This document shows positions 7,340 through 14,427 of a stretch of 14,427 bases of DNA, piece by piece (positions within the stretch are counted from its first letter, which is position 1; every line of letters begins with the position of its first letter). The position numbers and the translations under genes were made by a program. The stretch comes from Apodospora peruviana (Eukaryota; Ascomycota; Sordariomycetes; Sordariales; Lasiosphaeriaceae), in contig JAUEDM010000028.1 of NCBI GenBank assembly GCA_033439685.1, positions 1-14,427 of the forward strand. Direction: 5' to 3'. The notes below the pieces were generated by a model that saw only the letters and a program-made list of their open reading frames with translations, was not told where the DNA came from and made no database searches.

Positions 7340-9509
7340 TCACAAAAACCCAGACTCCTTCAACGCCCTCGTTATCCTCTCGCTTTCCGTCTCCTTCTTA
7401 TACCTCTTACCCTCACCTGTATCAATAAAATTCTCCCAAAACGTCAGCCCTTCAATGCTCTCCTCACGACAGAGCACACCCTTCTCCTCCGCCATCTCCA
7501 GCTCTTCTTCGGCAACTCCAATACTCCATCCAAACCTCTCCGCCGCATCGCGAGCGGTTACCCCCCGCCCAAACATCCGCCAATCCCATGTCACTGCCCT
7601 CTCCGTCCCTTCAAGATCAGGCGGAATCTCGTGCAGATCCCTCAGCCAGCCTAGCAGCGCCTTGACGGTATGCTCATCCGTCCTATCGCTGCCCTGAACA
7701 ACCTTGACGCCGGACTTGAACGTGCGCAGCCGCACCGGCAAGCCCAACTTTTCCCACAAATTGGCCGCCTTCTCAAAGTCGGCCGGACTGACCAGCTCGA
7801 CGCCGCCGCGGGCGCGGTTGAACACCGCCCAGAGGTCGACGAGCGACATAATCCCGCCAGCCCGTTTGAGCACGCCGCGCGCGTCATCGCTCAAAAACTC
7901 GGCCAGGGTGCGGGCCAGCTCGGAGAGGTAGAGCGAGTCACCGCCGCCAGAACTGCTGTTTCCTACAATGTCCTTGGTCGCAATCAGACCGAGCTGGCTG
8001 GCCGACTCGGCTAGTAGCGCTGCGTTCTCGTTTCCTCCAGGGCCGGAGCCGGTCTTGACTTGTCGCGCAAAGTTCTCTGCTAGCGCGACGATCTCTTTCG
8101 CGGATGCCATCAGCGCCTCGAGGTCCTCGAAGGCGCTGCCGATCACGAGCTCGTTGTTCCTGCGCATCGTCTTGTTGCGGTGCTCGAGGCCTGCAATGCC
8201 GGCCCTTCTGTTTGTTCTGTCTCCTCCACCTGCTGGGAGAGAGGGGTCGTTGCCCATGGTTCCTGTGGCGGTGGGAAGCGAGTCGTCGGACCGTGGAGAG
8301 GATTTGGGAATGGGCGGCGCGCCGTGGAGCAGCCATTTCCGCTGGGTCATGGATCCTTTGAGACGCTCGTAAAAGATCTTGTCGCCGCCGCCGCGGAAGG
8401 AAAGCTTCACGTTCTCCGCTGCTGTGTTGCTGTCTACTCCTTGGGAGGAGATGCTACTCAGCGACGGGTTGAGAAACGGCCCAGGCGAATCTGCCTCTGT
8501 CCTCCTACCGGATTGTGATGAAGATGATTGTGTGAGTTGGGAGGGTAGGTCGTGAGATATTAACGGCGCGCCACAGATCTCGCACGACAGAAGGGACGGG
8601 TGGTTGAGAAAGGTGCATCGCGGGCACTCGAAGGAGGCATCTGGGTCCGATGATGGCCGTGGCGTGGAGTTATCTGAGACTGCTTGAGGGGGAGGAGTTG
8701 TGTTGACTTGAGCTGCCGAGAGCTCGGAGAGTGGTCTTGGTCGGATAGGGAGTGGAGTATAAAGAGCTGGTTGTCCGCTGCCACCGCCCCCTGGCTGCCT
8801 ACTCGTGGCATTGGATATGGTCGCCTTAAGGACGTGGGCTAGGGTCGGTTTGATGCCGCAGGCGAGGCACGGAGGCAGAGGAGTGTGTGCGGTTGCGGTC
8901 GACGGATCGAAGTTGGACGGTACCGGGTTCGAGAAGCTGCAGATGGTGCAGACCCACGTTGCTGTGCTTGCGGATGGCTGCTCGACAGATGGTGCACGGT
9001 AGGGACTGTCTGTTCGTTGGGAGGATGTGATAGGAGTGCCGTTTCCGCTCCGCGAGGGGATCGAGCCGAGTCCCGGGGATCGCGACTGCAGGGAGGACCG
9101 CTTTGATGCCTTTGGAATCAAGGTAATCTTGGCAGATGACTTGAGGAAGCCGGCCTGTGTTGCGAGTGACTATTAGCATTACGTGGGCGCATATTAGTTG
9201 TCGTTGGCCACGTACATAGAACTCGTAGCGCTCGACATCTTTGAGGTCAATGGCAACCGAGTGCCGCCTCGGCTCTGCCTTGTCGACATAGCATATCCGG
9301 TGGGAAGTCAGGTATACCTGGCCATTCTGGTGATTTGGGAGCTTGTATTTTCTAGATAGAGTCGGTCTTAGTTACTATATTGCTCCTCGGCCATCTCGTG
9401 ATACTCACCCCTCATATAACCCCACATTGTCCTGGACGAAGAGCAAGTCTTCATCTGGTAGGTATGAGGGCCGAAGGGCAGTCGTCAAGTCGATGTTCTT
9501 TAAAAACAT
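7340..9509 (-). CDS. VPS36: Vps36, ESCRT-II subunit with GLUE, NZF and EAP30 domains
   Basis: Three exons on the minus strand, 9509-9409, 9351-9216 and 9154-7340, give 683 residues. The 57-nt intron has GTGAGT/TAG and the 60-nt intron GTACGT/CAG; joining keeps frame. Vps36 is the ESCRT-II subunit that binds phosphoinositides and ubiquitin on endosomes and helps sort membrane proteins into multivesicular bodies with Vps22 and Vps25. The N-terminus (MFLKNIDLTTALRPSYLPDE) and residues to about 95 form the first half of the GLUE domain. An insert carries a zinc finger with Cys148, 151, 175 and 178 and a canonical NZF with Cys256, 259, 270 and 273 plus the ubiquitin-binding Thr260-Phe261. GLUE resumes near 325-356 (KIFYERLKG). 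The EAP30/winged-helix part runs from about 395 to the end. Two fingers within GLUE match the yeast architecture. Confidence 0.96.
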
Positions 9510-10116
9510 TCGTCATAGTTGGGGGTGCTGTCCCGGCAAGCAGAGGAGTAAAAGCAGTATTGTTTTTGTTTTGTTTCGGTCTCTTCAAGTCGGAGGCACG
9601 AGGTATCTGTTCGGGAGGCGGCGTTGACGTAACCTAGCGCAGCAGAGGAGGGAACGCGGGGCTGGGAGGGCTTGGGGGCCAAAAAGTCCAAGTTCAACGG
9701 GCCCCAACAGCGCTTATACATGTACGGATATTGCAAACTAGGTATGCACAATATGTCCTTAACCGAGGATCAGAGCAGTCAAATGTATTCCGTACCTTGG
9801 GGTTATTCACGGTACCGGGTATCTCCACTTTTCCATGGCTTTCTTCACCTGAACTGGCTCCGCCACCCTTTTCTTTCAACCCATTCACCGCCCACTACCT
9901 CCAGGCCCTCATCAACTCGACACACGCCCCCTCGAGGCCATACTTCCATCAACAACGCGAAGACAAGAATCCATCGCGTGCAATCACTTTATTAACCTCA
10001 CTATAACCTAGCACTCCCCTCTTCTGTCCCCTTTTTGTTCACCACCCCTGCCACCAAATCCCGCAAACAAACTGGTCTCGATCCCTTCCAACCACAATCT
10101 GTTGAACGCGTCCACC
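9510..10116. promoter_or_regulatory. Divergent promoter region of VPS36 and the THP3-like gene
   Basis: About 600 bases separate the two divergent start codons and must hold both promoters and leaders. TGACGTAA at 9625-9632 matches the core of a CRE/ATF-type bZIP site. The side nearest the THP3-like gene is pyrimidine-rich, with runs such as CCCCTCTTCTGTCCCC near 10016-10031. No TATA box can be assigned with confidence. Confidence 0.5.
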
Positions 10117-11911
10117 ATGGGACCAACCTGGCAGCCCGTCCCGCCACCTCCGGGTACCTCGAACACCATGGCAGCTCCTTACCCAGGTATGTAGCCGTCC
10201 GATCAACAATGCCGCCTGCACTCCTCCACGTTGCGACTAAATTCGTTCACTTTCCTTGACCTCCGCTAACTTTTTCTGCTTCCAGCTCCTGCATATACCC
10301 CAGTCCAGGTTCGCCAAACCTTTGGCCAACCGTATCCTACAACCTCACAACCGTCCCCCCCTTATGCGTTCGGCCTCTATCCTCCTCATTCAATCACCCC
10401 AACTGCCTCTTACACTAATCCACCACCGGCGACTATGAATCCTGCCCCTGCCCCAGCGCAGGAGATGGAGCCTCCCAAGAAGAAGGTCGATTGGCCCATT
10501 TCGGTCCGCCACTATGTCCAGCGCTCGTTCCTCCCTGCGAATATGGATCCCACGGTGACCCGGGAAGAGATGGAGGCCAAGTTGAAAGAGACCATCACTC
10601 AAGCTAATATTAAGGACCTTATGTTTTCAGTCGATTGGTCGACTATGTCTCTGCCCCAGGAGATGATCAGAGAAGAGCGCGAGAGGAGTAGAAAGCTCCC
10701 ACAGGAGATGCGACAGCTGCACATCCCGGACAACATGAGCCCGACCCGTCCTGTGGCCTATTCTCCTCCGTACGCGAATTCCGGCTCCAAGAAGCGAAAG
10801 TCATCGGATCTCTCGGAATCTGCACCGTGGCGTGCCGGAAACGGCGGTGGTCGCCTTGAGGACCGCGTCAGCTTCACCTCAGATCGCGGCCAACAACAGC
10901 AATCTGCCCAGGAGCCGGCAGCACCAGCTACCACATCGGCCAAGAGTAAGTTCCAGAAACAGTTGGAGAAGCGACAGAAGCGCTTTGACGGCGGCTACAA
11001 GTCGACCTACCGCTCGCCGAGCCCGCCTCCAAGCACCGGACCAGTAGTCGGCACCTGCCAGGACCTGGAGAAGCGCTATCTCCGTCTAACCGCCCCCCCA
11101 TTCCATCAAAAGTGCGACCAGAGCCAGTTCTGCGCCAGGCTCTCGAGCATGTTAAGCGCAAGTGGAAGTCGGAGCAGAACTATAATTACGCGTGTGATCA
11201 GTTCAAGTCGATACGTCAAGACTTGACAGTGCAGCTCATCCGGAACGAGTTTACCGTAGAAGTCTACGAGATTCACGCCCGCATTGCGCTGGAGAAGGGA
11301 GACATCGGTGAGTATAATCAGTGCCAGACCCAGCTGAAGGCTCTCTACCAGCGGGGCCTGAAGGGCAGGGAAACCGAGTTCAAGGCATATCGTATTTTGT
11401 ATTTCATCTACTCGGCCAACCGCACGGCGTTGAACGACGTCCTGGCGGATCTAACCCCAGCAGAAAAGAAGGATGCGGCCATCAAACACGCCCTGGACGT
11501 GCGCTCGGCCTTGGCCTTGGGCAACTATCATCGCTTTTTCCGCCTCTACAACGACACCCCTAAGATGGGTGCTTATTTGATGGATATGTTTGTCGTTCGT
11601 GAGCGTCTCGCTGCGCTGTGCAACATATGCAAGGCGTAAGTTCATCTCCCATATTCGCCCTCTGCTGAACAAGGCTTGCTGACTGTCCTTCCAGATACCT
11701 TCCTAGTGTGCCGTTGCGCTTCGTCACGGAAGAGCTTTATTTTGAGTCGGATTCCGAGGCTGCCCAGTTTATCCTCGACCATGCTGGTAGAGAGGTGCTC
11801 GTCGAGAAGGACGACGGCGACGTCATCGTCAAGACCCGCGAAGCTTGTAGACCGTTCGAAGCCGCCCGGGCCGCCGCTTTCGGCCGCATTGACATCAAGG
11901 GCCAGATCTGA
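10117..11911 (+). CDS. THP3: THP3/LENG8-like SAC3-PCI protein, broken by a one-base frameshift
   Basis: Exons are 10117-10186, 10286-11635 and 11695-11911. Introns of 99 nt (GTATGT, branch GCTAAC, CAG) and 59 nt (GTAAGT, branch GCTGAC, CAG) are clear. The spliced length is 1637 nt, one short of a multiple of three. The frame shifts at the C7 run 11093-11099; with one more C the product would be about 545 residues. The N-terminal ~100 residues are Pro-rich, then comes a Lys/Arg/Ser-rich disordered part. The motif GTCQDLEKRYLRLT lies just before the break, and the SAC3/GANP-PCI domain after it (CDQFKSIRQDLTVQLIRNEF, VYEIHARIALEKGDIGEYNQ, KHALDVRSALALGNYHRFF). Yeast Thp3 works with Csn12 in transcription elongation and splicing; LENG8 is the human relative. 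Assignment to THP3 rather than SAC3 rests on these motifs. Both halves keep good codon use, so a sequence error is likelier than decay. Confidence 0.88.
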
Positions 11912-14159
11912 GCTCTTTGGTCCCGAATTTATTTCCTATCAAAATCTCGTTTCCATCATGGCTCGGCGGCATAGCGGCGGTACCGGCGGCGGCGTTCGGC
12001 TTTGTTTATCGTATTGCCTTCTTCGTGTCTCGACACCGGGAGTTTCATGTGGACGGATTGGGGCTTTTTGTCCTTATCTGTTGTATCGTCACTCCCTCTG
12101 CGTACAATCGTCACATATCTGGCATCTCGACAACATCAGTTATTCGCAATTTGTTCTCTTTGTTTTTGCTCTCTGTTTTTGGGCGACGTGGTACTGTGCA
12201 AGTTCACCTTGCGTGCCAATGTCACACAACTCGCGAAGTCTTGGAGAACTCAGCAGCTCGACAACAAAAAAGTTATGTCCATCGACCACCCCATCTTTGG
12301 GCCTACGTCCTCGGCATATCCTACTCGAACTCCTAATAGCCGATGTTCTCACCTTCGATTTTCTTTTACCACTTATTAGACTTCAGCGATTTAAGATTTT
12401 CTCCACGGAAACCAAGCTAAACTAGTACCTTCTCGCTAATCGCCACGCATCTCTCTCGCAGTCATTTCTGACTCTGGGGGAGGCGGAATATGGTTGGTCT
12501 GGGGAAGAGAAGAAGTATGGAATTGGTTAAGCTGGTGTAGAAAATGGATGAGATGAAGACTCGGCGGTGGTTGCTTTTTCTTTTCTTTGCTTCTCGTAAT
12601 GCAGGCGTTTAATGATACCAACGGCAGGTATGCATGCATGCATTCATGGGAAATGGGCAGCTGGGGTTGCACATACGACTGGATTTGCGGTGCGGTCGGA
12701 GGTATTTGGTGGCCTTATTGACACGACAGCAGATTTAAAAAGGTGTTTGTCTATTGTTCATATACCTAGTGTTGAACTTGATCCTTTGATGTGCTTTTGT
12801 CGTCGATTGTGATTCCCTTGTTTAACTTCGAGACTCTAAACAATCTTGAAGCGGGCGTGATGTTAACAAGACATCCCAGTTTTGTGACGTTGATGCACTC
12901 GTATGAGTTCATGTGGTCTTCTAACATCACAGCCCGTGGTGAGCCATGACATCCTACGCTGCCATCATGACGTTGACTATGATGCCTGAAGTTATGCCAC
13001 ATGGGTAGTAAGACCGCCGAATCAAATGAAGCTGGCTAACCCGTCGTCCTGAGCAGAAAGATACAATTGCAGTACCTTGAGCAATCCGGAGAAACATCAA
13101 TATTAATGGGACGAAGCCGCGAGAAGCAACAAGAGATGGCCAACAAACCCGAAGTTTTGTTTGCAATATAATTTCCATCTCTCTCTCTCTCTCTCTCTCA
13201 AGACGACGGCTCTCTTTAAAGAACGGCAACTGTATATCCAATAGCGTACTTGCGATTTGAGGTAGTCAAGTCAATCTATTACAACAACAGTTAAGCCGAA
13301 GCATGAGAGAAAGACTGTCCGCTGTAGTCTAGCCGTCTAACCCCACATGACGAGAGAGATGACGATGATGGATATAAACCGGGTCAGTCCAAGGGACTTG
13401 CCTGCTTCCTCGATTGGCAGGGTACTCTGTAGCAGACAATCGTCATCCATCCGAACAACATGTAAAAACCAAAGCAAAAAAGGAAGTTCGTTGTGTGTGG
13501 GCCGTTTCAGACCAAACACCCCATCCCCATGTTCTGGAGTTTCAAAGTTGCTGAGAACGCTTTGGCGGCCGATCGGGACGGCCTGGATCCGAGCACACCA
13601 CGTACCCAGCCGTAGATCGCAAAGAGGCATTGAACTTGTCGAGAGAAATTTTGGAATTACTTTTTTAACTCCCGAGTGGAGGAAGGGTTGTTTGGGAGGG
13701 ATGGTCTGTGCGGTTCCACCCCCCCTTTTCCCTTCTGGAAGCTTTTGGGAACAAGTTAGCCTACCCCTGACGATAAATCATTACCGGGCAGAGCAAGAGA
13801 TTGCGGGGATTAAGCAAGGGTTCTTTCAGATCTTGCTACGTCCCAGTCCTTCATTGATGGCAGCGCTGACCAGAACATCAGCCAGCATTTGGCCTGCCGT
13901 TGCACTGAACAAGCTGACGGATAGATAGATTCTGAATAAATTGGTACCCTACTACAATCCACCGTGCCCGTTCATCGCAAGAGATGCTTTTTTGAGGGGG
14001 TAAGGAGATGGAAAGGGTGAACGGTGGGGTGTGGAATTGTTTAGTGGTGCTTGACTAAGTGAAAGGTAGTGTAGGTAGGAAGTCGCTCCGGCGCGGATGA
14101 ACGACCCGAAACACTGGCTGCGTCCAGGATCTTAATGAGCTGCCGCTGCGGGATGTCTT
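11912..14159. other. Long gene-poor region, nothing recognised
   Basis: More than 2.2 kb follow the THP3-like stop. Reading frames of up to about 190 residues exist (for example 13347-13928 on the plus strand) but have no codon bias, no introns and no familiar motif, so I do not call them. The first part is the 3' UTR of the THP3-like gene. Visible simple features are ATGCATGCATGCAT at 12630-12643, a 14-nt palindrome made of tandem ATGC units, and the TC microsatellite at 13178. I saw no tRNA, transposon ends or AT-rich RIP-like tract. Confidence 0.5.
13178..13199. repeat. (TC)11 microsatellite
   Basis: Eleven uninterrupted TC units in non-coding DNA. Confidence 0.95.
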
Positions 14160-14427
14160 TCAAGGGGGTTGTTCATCATCGCGGGGCTGACTGGACTTGT
14201 GCACATGCAACCCGTTGGCCGCCGTGCCTCTCAGATCAGCGACGATAAGTTGGCCTACCCGAGGGAACGTCGATAGGTGATTAAATGTGTGTTCCTTCTG
14301 GGGTTGAGCTTTGTGGAAAGTGTCTTTGTCTTTGTCTTGACGCCAATGGACCATGTCCAGCAAATGGGCGGCCAAGACCATGCGCGCGCCAGCAGCGATA
14401 AGACAGCGCGTAGCCCTGTCGACGAAG
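14160..14427 (-). CDS. Possible 3' end of an unidentified gene entering from the right edge
   Basis: The minus-strand frame is open from the window edge to TGA at 14160-14162, about 88 codons. The edge-proximal part has a protein-like stretch (AARMVLAAHLLDMV-type hydrophobic helix, about residues 8-26) with G/C-ending codons. The remainder is hydrophilic with weak codon bias and no motif. The plus strand of the same bases offers a competing gene start (ATG at 14346), and the two cannot both be favoured. It cannot be identified. Confidence 0.25.
   Translation of the reverse strand, partial: FVDRATRCLIAAGARMVLAAHLLDMVHWRQDKDKDTFHKAQPQKEHTFNHLSTFPRVGQLIVADLRGTAANGLHVHKSSQPRDDEQPP
14346..14427 (+). 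CDS. Possible 5' end of an unidentified gene running off the right edge
   Basis: An ATG at 14346-14348 follows a pyrimidine-rich stretch (GTCTTTGTCTTTGTCTTGAC) like many fungal 5' leaders and has A or C at the key upstream positions. It opens a hydrophilic frame (MDHVQQMGGQDHARASSDKT...) to the window edge. Only 27 codons are visible, with moderate G/C at third positions. It competes with the minus-strand frame over the same bases. Nothing can be said about function. Confidence 0.22.
   Translation, partial: MDHVQQMGGQDHARASSDKTARSPVDE

Noticed and set aside
11676..12425. 249-codon plus-strand frame overlapping the end of the THP3-like gene
   Set aside because: It is in a different frame from the conserved exon and runs through the 3' UTR without codon bias.
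13347..13928. 193-codon plus-strand frame
   Set aside because: No recognisable motif, no third-position G/C bias and unusual Arg/Ser/Trp composition; likely chance, though a search could overturn this.

Overview
The window looks like nuclear DNA of a filamentous ascomycete (Pezizomycotina, probably a Sordariomycete). The evidence is short introns of 57-99 nt with GTANGT-type donors and CTAAC/CTGAC-like branch sites, strong G/C bias at third codon positions, an intron-bearing U6 snRNA, and recognisable fungal forms of VPS36 and the THP3/LENG8-type SAC3 protein. The lineage is inferred from gene structure and was not checked by a search.

Layout, left to right: (1) the last ~31 codons of a Lys-rich protein (+). 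(2) A long gene-poor leader region (about 900-2349) holding an uninterrupted 281-nt poly-C tract, a nested inverted repeat and several intron-like signals, leading into a coiled-coil protein gene (+, 2350-2985) whose 3' end appears frameshifted. (3) A minus-strand coiled-coil reading frame (3869-4141) broken by an in-frame TAG. (4) A complete U6 snRNA gene (about 4405-4566), split by a canonical 59-nt spliceosomal intron, with a TATA box 30 nt upstream, a T7 terminator and a possible box B downstream. (5) A two-exon gene for a conserved fungal, probably mitochondrial, membrane protein (+, 5746-6655). (6) VPS36 of ESCRT-II (-, three exons, 7340-9509), convergent with gene 5. (7) A THP3/LENG8-like SAC3-PCI protein (+, three exons, 10117-11911), divergent from VPS36 across about 0.6 kb, with a one-base frameshift in a C run. 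(8) About 2.4 kb with no convincing gene, then ambiguous coding signal at the right edge.

The genes do not form a pathway. They are ordinary housekeeping functions (splicing RNA, endosomal sorting, mRNA biogenesis, mitochondrion) beside two fast-evolving coiled-coil loci. The notable signals are the C281 tract, the intron inside U6 next to the ACAGAGA box, the downstream box B, the overlapping upstream ATG of VPS36, and three coding lesions. Two of the lesions look like loss of one C, so assembly error must be excluded first. I see no clear evidence of a previously undescribed multi-gene system.
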